From NCBI RefSeq assembly GCF_001687545.1, contig NZ_CP016545.1, forward strand, positions 1 through 64,000: 64,000 bases of DNA, in the 5' to 3' direction. A program made the translations under genes and the position numbers. Below the pieces are notes generated by a model. It made no database searches and was not told where the DNA came from. It worked only from the letters and a program-made list of their open reading frames with translations. Source of the DNA: Paraurantiacibacter namhicola (GTDB lineage: Bacteria; Pseudomonadota; Alphaproteobacteria; Sphingomonadales; Sphingomonadaceae). The number at the start of each line of letters is the position of its first letter. Positions within the stretch are counted from its first letter, which is position 1. Shown here piece after piece: positions 15,759 to 24,539 of this stretch.

Positions 15759-17543
15759 TCAGCCCTTCGCCTTAGCCTCTGCCGCCTTGGCCTTTTCCGC
15801 CTTGTCCTTCTCTGCCTGCGCTTTCAGCTGCGGATGCTTGGAATAGAGATACCATTGCTGCGCGATGGTGAGCACGTTGGAGGTCACCCAGTACACCAGC
15901 AGGCCCGATGCAAAACCAGCCATCACGAACATCAGCACCCACGGCATGATCATGAAGATCTGCTGCTGCATCGGGTCCATCGCGGCCGGGTTCAGCTTGA
16001 ACTGCAGCCACATGGTGAAGCCCAGCAGCAAGGCCAGCACACCCACCGCCAGGAAGGGCGGCGGCGTGAAGTCCAGCAGGCCGAACAGGTTCAGGAAGGT
16101 CGCCGGATCGGGCGCGGAAAGGTCCTGTATCCACAGCACGAAGGGCTTGTGGCGCATCTCGATGGCGATGATCAGCGTCTTGTACAGCGCGAAGAAGATG
16201 GGGATCTGCAGGAAGATCGGCAGGCAGCCGGCGAGAGGATTGACCTTTTCCTCCCGGTACAGCTTCGCCATGTTCTCCTGCATCTTCTGCTTGTCGTCCT
16301 TGTAGCGTTCCTGGATCGCCTTCATCTTCGGCTGGATCGCACGCATGGCGGCCATGCTGGCGAACTGCTTCTGGGCGATGGGGAACAGCAGGGCGCGGAT
16401 AATGAAGGTCAGCGCCATGATCGCGACGCCGAAATTACCGACCAGCGCATACAGCTGCTTCAGCAGCCAGAAGATCGGCTGCATGAACCAGAAGAACCAG
16501 CCCCAATCGATGGCGCGGCCGAACTTGTCGATGCCCTGCGCCTCATACATGTCGAGGACGTCGGACTCCTTCGCGCCCACGAACAGGCGGCTGGCAGTGC
16601 TGACCTGGCGGCCATTGGCCACGGTGACCGGATCGTAGAGCATTTCCGCACGGTAGAGCTGGTTGCCCTGCGAGCGGAATGCGCCGTCTGCCGCTTCGGC
16701 ATCCACCGGCACGATGGCGGACATCCAGTAGATATCGGTGAAGCCGATCCAGTTGGTGCGACCTTCGGGCGCGACGGAGCCGACTTCGGCCACGTCGTCA
16801 TAATCGTAATCGAAATTCACCGCGCCGCCGAAATCACCGACCGGGCCGGAATGGACGTTCCAGGTGCTGGCACTGGCCGTGCGGCTGGTGCGGCTGAGAT
16901 AGCCATAGGGGCGCACCACGATGGAGCCGCCGCCGGTGTTGGCGACCGTCTGCGTCACGTCGAGCATGTAATGCTCGTCCACTTCGTAGCGGATGGTGAA
17001 GCGCTGGCCTTCGCCATTGTTCCACGTCAGCGTGACCGGTGCGCCGGGCGCGAGCGGGCCGCCTTCGGCCTGCCACACGGTGCGCGGGCCGGGCACGTTC
17101 ACGCCCTCGCCCACCCAGCCGAATTGAGCGAACTGCTCTGCCGGCGTGCCGGACGGGCTGAAGGTGCGGATCGGGCCGCTGTCTGCCTCCACCGTCTGGC
17201 GGTGCGATTTGAGGACGATATCGTCCACGCGCGCGCCAACGGGGTTGATGGAGCCGGCAACTTCCGGCGCATCTATCTTCACCCGGTCGGCGGCGACCAG
17301 CGTGGTTTCAAGGTCCGCTGCTTCCTGCGCGATGTCGGCAGGATCGGTCAGGCCGCGCTCGCGCGTGCGCGGTGCAGGCTCGCCCTCGATCGCGGCATCG
17401 GCGCGCTGGGTGGGGGAATCGACCCGCTCCGCCTGCGTCACGCTGGCGGGCTGCGGGTACATCTTGCTCATCAGCAGGTCCCAGCCGAGCAACAGGCCCA
17501 GGCTCAGCACCATGGCGAGGATAAGGTTACGCTTGTCGTCCAC
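15759..17543 (-). CDS. yidC: Membrane protein insertase YidC
   Basis: A 594-aa inner-membrane insertase. An N-terminal TM helix (LILAMVLSLGLLLGWDLLM) is followed by a large periplasmic beta domain (about 60-330), then the conserved five-helix core with FGVAIMALTFIIRALLFPIAQKQ, the cytoplasmic hairpin MKAIQERYKDDKQKMQENMAKLYREEKVNPLAG and a basic C-terminal tail. The hydrophilic-groove arginine in the FIIRALLFP helix is present. The start is GTG 17543. It works with YidD, encoded just upstream. Confidence 0.97.
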   Translation of the reverse strand: MDDKRNLILAMVLSLGLLLGWDLLMSKMYPQPASVTQAERVDSPTQRADAAIEGEPAPRTRERGLTDPADIAQEAADLETTLVAADRVKIDAPEVAGSINPVGARVDDIVLKSHRQTVEADSGPIRTFSPSGTPAEQFAQFGWVGEGVNVPGPRTVWQAEGGPLAPGAPVTLTWNNGEGQRFTIRYEVDEHYMLDVTQTVANTGGGSIVVRPYGYLSRTSRTASASTWNVHSGPVGDFGGAVNFDYDYDDVAEVGSVAPEGRTNWIGFTDIYWMSAIVPVDAEAADGAFRSQGNQLYRAEMLYDPVTVANGRQVSTASRLFVGAKESDVLDMYEAQGIDKFGRAIDWGWFFWFMQPIFWLLKQLYALVGNFGVAIMALTFIIRALLFPIAQKQFASMAAMRAIQPKMKAIQERYKDDKQKMQENMAKLYREEKVNPLAGCLPIFLQIPIFFALYKTLIIAIEMRHKPFVLWIQDLSAPDPATFLNLFGLLDFTPPPFLAVGVLALLLGFTMWLQFKLNPAAMDPMQQQIFMIMPWVLMFVMAGFASGLLVYWVTSNVLTIAQQWYLYSKHPQLKAQAEKDKAEKAKAAEAKAKG

Positions 17544-17582
17544 TGCAATCCCGTCGGTATGTCTAATGAGTGTGGCGGCGCC

Positions 17583-17792
17583 TTACGGCACCGGGTCGTG
17601 TCCGTGACCCCCCCAGGGGTGGCAGCGCAATAGCCGCTTGGTCGCCATCCATCCACCCTTCAATGCACCATGCTTCTCCAGCGCCTCTATCGCATACTGG
17701 CTGCAGGATGGCTGGAAGCGGCAGGATGGCGGGATGATGCGGCTGGGGCCCAGCTGCCAGCCCCGCGCGATCAGGATCAGGATGCGCTTCAT
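17583..17792 (-). CDS. yidD: Membrane protein insertion efficiency factor YidD
   Basis: A 69-aa protein with the family hallmarks [25 protein letters not shown] and [11 protein letters not shown], including the three conserved cysteines. It associates with the inner membrane and aids YidC-dependent insertion. The start overlaps the rnpA stop (ATGA). Confidence 0.95.
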   Translation of the reverse strand: MKRILILIARGWQLGPSRIIPPSCRFQPSCSQYAIEALEKHGALKGGWMATKRLLRCHPWGGHGHDPVP

Positions 17793-18178
17793 GCGCGCCT
17801 GCTGCGCCGGTCGCCGTTCATGGGCGGGCGGCGTTTGTCGCCCTTGCCCTGGCCCGCGCGTTCCAGCGCTTTCGAGAGCTCGGCGCGCATGGCGGCAAAG
17901 TCCCGCTCCACCCCGCCGGCGCGGCCGATCAGCACATGGTCGTGGTCGGCCAGGCCTTCAGCTGGCAGCGCATCGCGCAGCAATTCGCGGAAGCGCCGCT
18001 TCATCCGGTTGCGGACCACCGCATTGCCGATCTTCTTGGTGACCGTGACGCCGAAGCGCTTGCCCAGCCCGTCATTGGCGCGCGTCAGCAGCACGAAGCC
18101 GGGCCGCGCATTACGCAGCCCCCGATTCGCCGCGAGGAAATCGGCGCGCTTAGTGAGGGTGGAGAGGTCGGCGGGCAT
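17789..18178 (-). CDS. rnpA: Ribonuclease P protein component
   Basis: A 129-aa basic protein that binds RNase P RNA and helps 5' processing of tRNA precursors. The RNR motif region [19 protein letters not shown] is clear, as is the N-terminal [11 protein letters not shown] segment and [12 protein letters not shown]. The ATG at 18178 gives the standard length; the frame stays open upstream to 18238, but that part is not family-like. It lies between rpmH and yidD in the usual order, although 322 bases of repeat-rich DNA separate it from rpmH. Confidence 0.95.
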   Translation of the reverse strand: MPADLSTLTKRADFLAANRGLRNARPGFVLLTRANDGLGKRFGVTVTKKIGNAVVRNRMKRRFRELLRDALPAEGLADHDHVLIGRAGGVERDFAAMRAELSKALERAGQGKGDKRRPPMNGDRRSRRA

Positions 18179-18228
18179 GTACGGGATATAGGTGCTGCGC
18201 TGCCGGAGAGGAGAATTTTTTGTTTCAT

Positions 18229-18289
18229 GAACCCGCATCTGCGGGTTCGTCCTCGGTGCTGTTCCCTCCCCCCCGGATCAAGTCCGGGG
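18229..18289. repeat. Dispersed palindromic repeat, copy 2
   Basis: GAACCCGCATCTGCGGGTTC (18229-18248), then GTCCTC, then CCCCGGATCAAGTCCGGGG (18271-18289) and TACGGGG. It matches copy 1 after dnaA (1920-1986) in order, orientation and spacing. Confidence 0.8.
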
Positions 18290-18470
18290 TACGGGGCACC
18301 TGCGGGCGGGCGGCCGGCCTTGCGGTTCCCTCGGCGGGAACCGGACTAGCTCACAGTTTCTCTGCTGGAGCTTTCTACCAGAATCAAAACGGTCCGCCGA
18401 AGCGGACCGCAAGCGCGACTGCGCGCCCGGACTGGCCCCGCAGCGTAGCGGAGGGATCAGCCGGGAGGAC

Positions 18471-18490
18471 GAAGCCGCGGACGCGGCTTC
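18471..18490. repeat. Inverted half-copy of the palindromic repeat, possible rpmH terminator
   Basis: GAAGCCGCGGACGCGGCTTC is a 9-bp stem hairpin preceded by CAGCCGGGAGGAC, the inverse of the GTCCTCCCGGCTG that follows the copy 1 hairpin. It starts 10 bases past the rpmH stop on the minus strand and could terminate or stabilise that transcript. Confidence 0.65.
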
Positions 18491-18500
18491 GCAAAGAGAA

Positions 18501-18635
18501 TCAGGCGCTGAGCTTCTTGCGGCCGCGTGCACGGCGGGCGCGCAGGACCTTGCGGCCACCGACCGTCTTCTTGCGGGCGAAGAAACCGTGGCGACGAGCG
18601 CGCACGAGGTTGCTCGGCTGGAAAGTGCGCTTCAT
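18501..18635 (-). CDS. rpmH: Large ribosomal subunit protein bL34
   Basis: The 44-aa protein [18 protein letters not shown]... is the typical L34 sequence (basic, with [18 protein letters not shown] at the end). It is part of the 50S subunit. It is the first gene of the conserved rpmH-rnpA-yidD-yidC-engB order. Confidence 0.98.
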   Translation of the reverse strand: MKRTFQPSNLVRARRHGFFARKKTVGGRKVLRARRARGRKKLSA

Positions 18636-18684
18636 GATAAAATCCTCAAAAATCGTCCGGCGCGAGGCGTCTCGCCGCGCCAAT

Positions 18685-18712
18685 AAAAAAGGGCCACCCG
18701 CAAAGGCGGCCT
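18685..18712 (-). terminator. Intrinsic terminator for the gene at 18730-19590
   Basis: Read on the minus strand, GGCCGCC and GGTGGCC pair (one G-T wobble) around a short loop and are followed by six T residues. It lies directly past the stop of the upstream minus-strand gene and insulates rpmH. Confidence 0.85.
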
Positions 18713-18729
18713 CAACATGTGGCGCGCGA

Positions 18730-19590
18730 TTACTGGAGCAGTCCGCCCAAGTCAAGATAGGCCAGCACCGGCGCGCGTTCGATTTCCGGCTCTTCTTCCG
18801 GCACCCATTGCGCCATGTCCGCCCCCGTCAGCCACAGCGCATCGCCGAAGCCCACCGAATTGGTCATCCAGTAGAAATCGCGCGCTTCGCCCGGCTCCAT
18901 GCCCATTTCGGCATAATAGTCGAGGTAACGGCGATGCTCCGGCGAATCGGCGGCGTAGTCGTTCGCCTCCAGCCCGTCCTGGTCCATCCAGGCGTGGACG
19001 GCGAACTGCGCCTCCGGATGCGCGCTGCGGCTGGCCCCTGCAAGGTAAAGCTCAACCCCGCCCGAACGCACGCTGCCGCCTTCCGGCACATGCGTCGCGA
19101 TCCCGCGGGCACGGATCATGCGGCCAAGCGCCAAATTGGCGCGGTCGTCATAAGTGCCGGGCACCTCCACCAGCTGCAACGAGGCGATGCCGGGATGGGC
19201 GGCCAGCATCGCCTCGAAGTGAGTTGGCGTGTGCGAATCGGTGATGTCCACCAGCGCGGCGCGGCCATCGTCCAGCACACGGAACGGGCCATAAGCCGCA
19301 ATGGCCTCGCTTTCCGTCGTGGCGACCAGCGGCGAGACGAAGCGCGCGGCAGATGGCGCATAGGCGGGCGTGTCGTTGCTTGCGCGCAGGGGCTGCGGCG
19401 GCAGGGCCATGGTGGCGCCTGGTGCCCGGCGCTCTGTGATGGTGCGCGAGGAGACGAGCACCTCGCGGCCGCTCTCGTCGATCTCGTATTCCTCGATCGT
19501 CGTCGTGGTGATCACGCCTTGCGCACTCGCAGCCGTGGGCATGGCCAGGGCTGCGAGGAGGAGGCAGAAAAGGGCGACGAGGCGCTGCAT
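18730..19590 (-). CDS. Exported protein, possibly ClpP/crotonase-fold periplasmic family
   Basis: A 286-aa protein with a clear signal peptide ([20 protein letters not shown]). The central part ([29 protein letters not shown] ... [12 protein letters not shown] ... FAVHAW) resembles the layout of periplasmic proteins related to ClpP/SppA. However, the usual serine position is not obvious ([12 protein letters not shown] in place of a CxSAC-like motif), so enzymatic activity is doubtful. It stands alone with its own terminator. The function is unknown. Confidence 0.7.
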   Translation of the reverse strand: MQRLVALFCLLLAALAMPTAASAQGVITTTTIEEYEIDESGREVLVSSRTITERRAPGATMALPPQPLRASNDTPAYAPSAARFVSPLVATTESEAIAAYGPFRVLDDGRAALVDITDSHTPTHFEAMLAAHPGIASLQLVEVPGTYDDRANLALGRMIRARGIATHVPEGGSVRSGGVELYLAGASRSAHPEAQFAVHAWMDQDGLEANDYAADSPEHRRYLDYYAEMGMEPGEARDFYWMTNSVGFGDALWLTGADMAQWVPEEEPEIERAPVLAYLDLGGLLQ

Positions 19591-19735
19591 GCAAGGACCA
19601 TGCGCCCGGCCCGCTTGCGCGAATCCCAACGCATGCCCCTAACCACACCTTGCGCGGCGCGGTTACCGGCGCGGTAACCCTGACGGCGGAACCGCTAGGG
19701 CGCGCCGCCGGTTGGCTGGCCAGAGAGGAATTCCC

Positions 19736-20518
19736 ATGAGCCAGCACGCCGCCACCCCGTCCGATTACCTGCGCCAGTTCGCCGTCATCATCGGCGCGAT
19801 CGCCGGCCCGCTGGGCAGCGCATGGCCGGGCCTGGCGGGAACTGGGCGCACGATTTCCGAGCAATCGGATGCATCGGACACGTGGCTCGTCCCGCTCGGC
19901 CTCGCCTTTTCGATCTGGGGTCCGATCTTCATCGGGCTGGCCTGCTACGCCGTGCTGCACGCCCTGCCCTCCCGCCGGACGATGGAGATCCACCGCCGCA
20001 CCGGCTGGTGGGCCGCGCTGGGCATGGTGCTGAGCGGCGTGTGGGCGATTGCCGCATCCTACCTGCCGGTGGAGACGAGCCACTGGGTGACACCCTTCAT
20101 CCTGACCGCGCTGGCCCTGTCCGCCTGCCTCGCCATGGTGCGCCTGTCGCGGGCGTGGAGTGAGCTTGGCGGGGCAGAACGCTGGGCTGCATGGCTGCCT
20201 CTGTCGCTCTTCGCCGGGTGGACCAGCCTTGCGATGTTCATCAACTGGGAACAGGCCTTCATCGGCCCGCTGGATATGGGCGTGCCGCATATCGCCACCT
20301 CGCTGCTGCTGCTGGCGGCGGCAGTCGGCTTCGTCGCATGGAACCTGGTGCGCTGCGGAGGCAACCGCGCCTATATCGTCCCGCCGATCTGGGGCCTGGC
20401 GCTGCTCGTTATGGCGCGGCTGCAGGGCGATCCGCGGATCGAGACGCTCGCCATCGCCGCAGCGGTCGGCCTGCTGCTGGTTGCGCTGGCAGACTGGGGG
20501 GCGCGCCGACGCACCTGA
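19736..20518 (+). CDS. TspO/MBR-like membrane protein
   Basis: A 260-aa protein with about seven membrane segments and tryptophan-rich motifs (FSIWGPIFIGLACYAV, SGVWAIAASYLP, FAGWTSLAMFINWEQ) similar to the TspO/tryptophan-rich sensory family, though longer than the usual five-helix TspO. Those proteins bind porphyrins or other small hydrophobic ligands. The ATG 19736 has a GAGAGGAA site upstream. The family call is moderate. Confidence 0.65.
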   Translation: MSQHAATPSDYLRQFAVIIGAIAGPLGSAWPGLAGTGRTISEQSDASDTWLVPLGLAFSIWGPIFIGLACYAVLHALPSRRTMEIHRRTGWWAALGMVLSGVWAIAASYLPVETSHWVTPFILTALALSACLAMVRLSRAWSELGGAERWAAWLPLSLFAGWTSLAMFINWEQAFIGPLDMGVPHIATSLLLLAAAVGFVAWNLVRCGGNRAYIVPPIWGLALLVMARLQGDPRIETLAIAAAVGLLLVALADWGARRRT

Positions 20519-20621
20519 CCGCCGCTGACGCCCGATGACAGAACCGTAACGGTCCTAACCCCTCGACACGCGCCCCCTTCCGCGCCACCAAGGGAGCACA
20601 GGAATTTCAGGGGGTTCGTGC

Positions 20622-22130
20622 GTGGTCGCACTGGTACAGACGGTCGCCTATCTCGGGCTGGAAGCGCGCGGGGTGGAGGTGCAGTGCCAGGTCGCCCCCG
20701 GCTTGCCCAAGTTCAACATCGTCGGCCTGCCGGACAAGGCGGTGGGCGAATCCAAGGAACGTGTACGCGCCGCGCTCGCCGCCATGGGCCTGACCCTGCC
20801 GCCCAAGCGCATTACCATCAACATGTCCCCGGCCGACCTGCCCAAGGAAGGCAGCCATTTCGACCTGCCCATCGCACTCGCCCTGCTGGCCGCCATGGGC
20901 GTGACCGATGCCGAGCAGCTGACGGACTTCATCGCCGTTGGCGAGCTGTCGCTGGATGGCCGCGTGGTGCCCAGCCCCGGTGTGCTGCTGGCCGCGATGC
21001 ATGCCAGCGGCGAGGAGCGCGGCCTGATCTGCCCCGCCGCACAGGGGGCCGAGGCGCGGTGGGCCAGCGGGGTGGCGGTGGTCGCCGCGCCCGACCTCGT
21101 CAGCCTGCTCAACCATCTGAAAGGCACCAGCACCCTGCCCGCGCCCGAGCCCGGCGAAGCGGCAGAGGAGATGACGGGTCCGGACCTGAAACAGGTGAAG
21201 GGCCAGGAAACCGCCAAGCGCGCGCTGGAGATCGCCGCGGCGGGTGGTCACAACCTGCTGATGATCGGCCCGCCCGGCGCGGGCAAGTCGCTGCTCGCCA
21301 GCTGCCTGCCAGGCATCCTCCCGCAGCTCTCCCCGTCCGAGGCGCTGGAGACCAGCATGGTGCAATCGGTCGCCGGCATGCTGGAGGGCGGGCGCATCAG
21401 CCGCACGCGGCCTTTCCGCGATCCGCACCATTCCGCCAGCATCGCTGCGTTGACCGGCGGCGGGCTGAAGGTGAAGCCGGGCGAGGTCAGCCTCGCACAT
21501 CTGGGCGTGCTGTTCCTGGACGAGCTGCCGGAATTCCAGCGCGCCGCGCTCGATTCACTACGCCAGCCGCTGGAGACAGGCGAAGTCAGCGTCGCGCGCG
21601 CCAACGCCCATGTCACTTACCCGGCGGACGTGCAGCTGGTGGCCGCGATGAACCCGTGCCGCTGCGGGCATCTGGGCGATCCGGCACTCGCCTGCTCACG
21701 CGCGCCGCGCTGCGCGGCGGATTACCAGGCCAAGGTCAGCGGGCCGCTGCTGGACCGGATAGACCTGCATGTGGAGGTCGACCCGGTCAGCGCCGCCGAC
21801 CTCGCCCTGCCCCCGCCTGCCGAGGGCACGGCCGAAGTCGCCGCCCGCGTGCGCGCCGCGCGCGATGTGCAGTCCGCCCGTCAGACGGAAACCGGCGTCC
21901 GCACCAATGCCGGGCTGGATGGCGACGCGCTGGAGACCTTCGCCGGCCCGGACGAGGCGGGCCGCAAGCTGCTGATGCAGGCCGCCGAAGCCATGCGCCT
22001 CTCCGCCCGCGCCTACACCCGCGTCCTGCGCGTCTCCCGCACCATAGCCGACCTCGCAGGCAGCGAAGGCGTGGGGCGGATACACGTGGCAGAGGCGCTG
22101 AGTTATCGCAGGCAGGCGCCGAGGGCGTAA
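20622..22130 (+). CDS. comM: ComM/YifB-family Mg-chelatase-like AAA+ ATPase
   Basis: A 502-aa protein with an N-terminal Lon-like domain (VQTVAYLGLEARGVEVQCQ, GLPDKAVGESKERVRAAL), a central AAA+ ATPase with Walker A GPPGAGKS (near residue 220) and Walker B VLFLDELPEF, and a C-terminal Mg-chelatase domain with zinc-like cysteines (CRCGH, RAPRCAADY). ComM is a branch-migration helicase used in natural transformation. The start is GTG. It appears to be a single-gene unit. Confidence 0.93.
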   Translation: MVALVQTVAYLGLEARGVEVQCQVAPGLPKFNIVGLPDKAVGESKERVRAALAAMGLTLPPKRITINMSPADLPKEGSHFDLPIALALLAAMGVTDAEQLTDFIAVGELSLDGRVVPSPGVLLAAMHASGEERGLICPAAQGAEARWASGVAVVAAPDLVSLLNHLKGTSTLPAPEPGEAAEEMTGPDLKQVKGQETAKRALEIAAAGGHNLLMIGPPGAGKSLLASCLPGILPQLSPSEALETSMVQSVAGMLEGGRISRTRPFRDPHHSASIAALTGGGLKVKPGEVSLAHLGVLFLDELPEFQRAALDSLRQPLETGEVSVARANAHVTYPADVQLVAAMNPCRCGHLGDPALACSRAPRCAADYQAKVSGPLLDRIDLHVEVDPVSAADLALPPPAEGTAEVAARVRAARDVQSARQTETGVRTNAGLDGDALETFAGPDEAGRKLLMQAAEAMRLSARAYTRVLRVSRTIADLAGSEGVGRIHVAEALSYRRQAPRA

Positions 22131-22155
22131 GTGGCCGAAATTGGGTGGGAAGCTG

Positions 22156-22737
22156 TCATTCCCGTTGCAATGCCCACGGTGCCCAAGCTGGGAACCGCTC
22201 GATGCAATTTCGGACAACGCTAGTGTCAGACTTAACAATCAGGACGCGATAAACTGCAACAAATGTGTCATCGGATGGCCCGCTGTCAGATCGAAAGCCT
22301 ATAAACTCTCGATTGGACAATGGCGCATATACGCCCACCCGGCATATTCCATGTGAGGTAAGTGCAACGAGTGCCTTTTGGTAATCTCCGACCGTTGCAT
22401 TTTCGGGAAGGGCGATGACAACGAATGGGCTGCTTCCGTGTGGTCCAACCTCTAAGCCTTCAACGCGACTAGCAAACTCTGAAAATGGCTGATTATCCAG
22501 AGTAAAGCTACCCGCCCTTGGGTCGAATATAGGCAGGTCCGGTTTGACGCCTTTCGGATACACCACACTCCCGGGCTCGCCAAAGACTTCCAAGAGGAAA
22601 TCGAACTCGGTTGGATTGCCGGGCTCACTATCCATTCGCTGCAAGTTCAACAGTAGCGATAGGCCCTGTGCAGCTACGACCACGGCCAGTGCGATAAGAA
22701 GCAATATTCGGGTTCGTATCTTCAGTCGTCGGCGCAT
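22156..22737 (-). CDS. ExbD/TolR-like small membrane-anchored protein
   Basis: A 193-aa protein with one N-terminal TM helix (ILLLIALAVVVAAQGLSLLL) and a C-terminal region PFVVIALPENATVGDYQKALVALTSHGICRVGVYA that resembles the periplasmic domain of ExbD/TolR. No exbB partner is nearby. It is much AT-richer than comM and the permease on either side, suggesting acquisition. The ATG at 22737 was chosen because an earlier TTG at 22770 has no better support. The family call is tentative. Confidence 0.6.
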   Translation of the reverse strand: MRRRLKIRTRILLLIALAVVVAAQGLSLLLNLQRMDSEPGNPTEFDFLLEVFGEPGSVVYPKGVKPDLPIFDPRAGSFTLDNQPFSEFASRVEGLEVGPHGSSPFVVIALPENATVGDYQKALVALTSHGICRVGVYAPLSNREFIGFRSDSGPSDDTFVAVYRVLIVKSDTSVVRNCIERFPAWAPWALQRE

Positions 22738-22864
22738 GACTTGCTTTAGCGCCACAGCTGTAAGGTTCAAACGATCTATCTCCAGGCCGGAAGCCGACTC
22801 CAGAGACAGCTATGCTACGGGGACCGGTGCGGACTGGCAGCAGAAATGGCGAAAGGCCCGCCCC

Positions 22865-24442
22865 TCACCCCGCCGTATCGATCGGCACCGCCTTCTCCTC
22901 GCCTGCCACATCGTCCACCACTTCCACGATGCCTTGGCCCAGATGGCTGCGGCTGCGGCTGTAGGCGAAGTAGATGACGAGCCCGACCAGCGCCCATGCG
23001 GGCAGGACCAGGATCGCCTGCCAGGGCAGGTTGACATAAAGGAACAGGCAGCCCGCCAGCGTCAGCGGGGCGATGATCCACACGCCTTTCATGCGGAAGG
23101 GGCGCGGCCGGTCCGGGTCCGTCTTGCGCAGCACCATCACCGTCACGGCCACCATGAAGAAGGCGTAGAGCGTGCCCGCATTGGCATAATCCGCCAGCAG
23201 GCCGACGGGGAAGAAGGCCGCGCCCACCGCCACGATCAGGCCGGTCATCAGCGTCACGATATGCGGCGTCTTCCATTTCGGGTGCACCGTGCTCAGCCGT
23301 TCGGGCAGCAGGCCGTCGCGGCTCATGACGAAGAAGATGCGGGTCTGCGCGAAGATCAGCACCAGGATTACCGAGGGCAGCGCCAGGAAGGCGGCGACGC
23401 CCAGCATGTTGCCGATGCCGGAGAAGCCGATCTGGCGCAGCACATGGGCCAGCGCCTCGTCCGAGCAGACCAGCGCGCAGGAATAGGCTGGCATGGCGCA
23501 TTGCCGCGCCAGCTCCTCCGATCCTGCCGGGAAGGGAATGCCATCCGGCCCCATGATGGGCTGTCCGCCGATGGTCCCGATCGCGCCGGCCGCCACCAGT
23601 ATGTAGAACACTGTGCAGAACAGCAGCGATCCGATCAGGCCGAAGGGCACGTTCTTCTGCGGGTCTTTGGTTTCCTCCGCCGCGGTGGAGACGGCATCGA
23701 AACCCACGTAAGCGAAGAAGATCGTCGCCGCCGCGCCGACTGCGCCGAGCCCCGTGCCGAAGCCGCCGAACACGCCCGCGGGAAGGAAGGGGTTGAAGCG
23801 GGCCGCATCGAATTCCGGGCTTGTGAGCGTCAGCACCACGAAAGCGGTGAGCGCCGTCACCTTGATCGCCACCAGCACGGCGTTGACCTTGGCGCTCTCG
23901 CTCGTCCCGATCATCAGCAGCCAGGTAACGGCCAAGGCGATCAGCATGGCGGGCAGGTTGATGAAGCCGCCCGGCGCGCCGCCCAGCGCAAGCGGGCCTG
24001 CGCTGAGCCAGGCGGGTAGCTGTATGCCAAGGAATTCGTTCAAGATCGTGCCGCTGAAATAGCCCGACCAGCCGACCGAGACCGCGCTTGCCGCCACTGC
24101 ATATTCCAGGATCAGCGCCCAGCCCACCGTCCAGGCCAGGAATTCGCCGACCGAGGCATAACTGTATGTGTAGGCGGAACCCGCCACCGGGATCATCGCG
24201 GCCACTTCCGCATAGCAGAGCGCCGCGACGATGCAGACGGCCCCTGCAATCAGGAAGGCCAGCATCAGGCCCGGACCCGCCTTCTGCGTCCCCGCGGCGG
24301 TGAGGACGAAGATGCCCGTCCCGATGATGCAGCCGATGCCGAACAGCATCAGCTGGAAGCCGCCCAGCGTGCGGTGCAGCGCCTTCTTCTCGGCGGTGGC
24401 AAGGATGGATTGAAGTGGCTTTACGCGGCCAAACAGCGACAT
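22865..24442 (-). CDS. APC-superfamily amino acid permease
   Basis: A 525-aa inner-membrane permease with about 12-14 TM segments. The first helix has the APC motif FGIGCIIGTGIFVLTA, followed by the conserved IAALCYAEVAAMIPVAGSAYTYSY region and FFAYVGFDAVSTAAEETKDPQKNVP in TM6-8, typical of cationic amino acid transporter-like permeases. The substrate is probably an amino acid but cannot be specified. It precedes the operator-bearing region and has no operator of its own. Confidence 0.92.
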   Translation of the reverse strand: MSLFGRVKPLQSILATAEKKALHRTLGGFQLMLFGIGCIIGTGIFVLTAAGTQKAGPGLMLAFLIAGAVCIVAALCYAEVAAMIPVAGSAYTYSYASVGEFLAWTVGWALILEYAVAASAVSVGWSGYFSGTILNEFLGIQLPAWLSAGPLALGGAPGGFINLPAMLIALAVTWLLMIGTSESAKVNAVLVAIKVTALTAFVVLTLTSPEFDAARFNPFLPAGVFGGFGTGLGAVGAAATIFFAYVGFDAVSTAAEETKDPQKNVPFGLIGSLLFCTVFYILVAAGAIGTIGGQPIMGPDGIPFPAGSEELARQCAMPAYSCALVCSDEALAHVLRQIGFSGIGNMLGVAAFLALPSVILVLIFAQTRIFFVMSRDGLLPERLSTVHPKWKTPHIVTLMTGLIVAVGAAFFPVGLLADYANAGTLYAFFMVAVTVMVLRKTDPDRPRPFRMKGVWIIAPLTLAGCLFLYVNLPWQAILVLPAWALVGLVIYFAYSRSRSHLGQGIVEVVDDVAGEEKAVPIDTAG

Positions 24443-24539
24443 GGAAACACCCCGCTAAACGCCGGCCGAATCAGCTCGCCGGTTGGCTGTATCTACGCCT
24501 CTGGTTTGCGCGCACAATCGCGATTTTAAGGCCGCCTGT

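Larger units (their letters stand above)
18179..18500. other. Repeat-rich spacer between rpmH and rnpA
   Basis: No gene is supported. The spacer holds dispersed palindromic elements in opposite orientations near its two ends (18229-18289 and 18471-18490, listed separately), with a short hairpin CGGTCCGCCGAAGCGGACCG (about 18390-18409) between them. rpmH and rnpA are usually close together, so the spacer was probably expanded by these elements. Confidence 0.75.

Noticed and set aside
15834-17633. Long open frame (599 codons) on the plus strand opposite yidC
   Set aside because: YidC on the minus strand is unambiguous. The plus-strand product is low-complexity and His-rich, an artefact of GC-rich coding DNA.
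20618-22252. 544-codon frame overlapping comM in another frame
   Set aside because: ComM has the Walker motifs and normal length in its frame. The alternative is Arg/Gly/Pro-rich noise.
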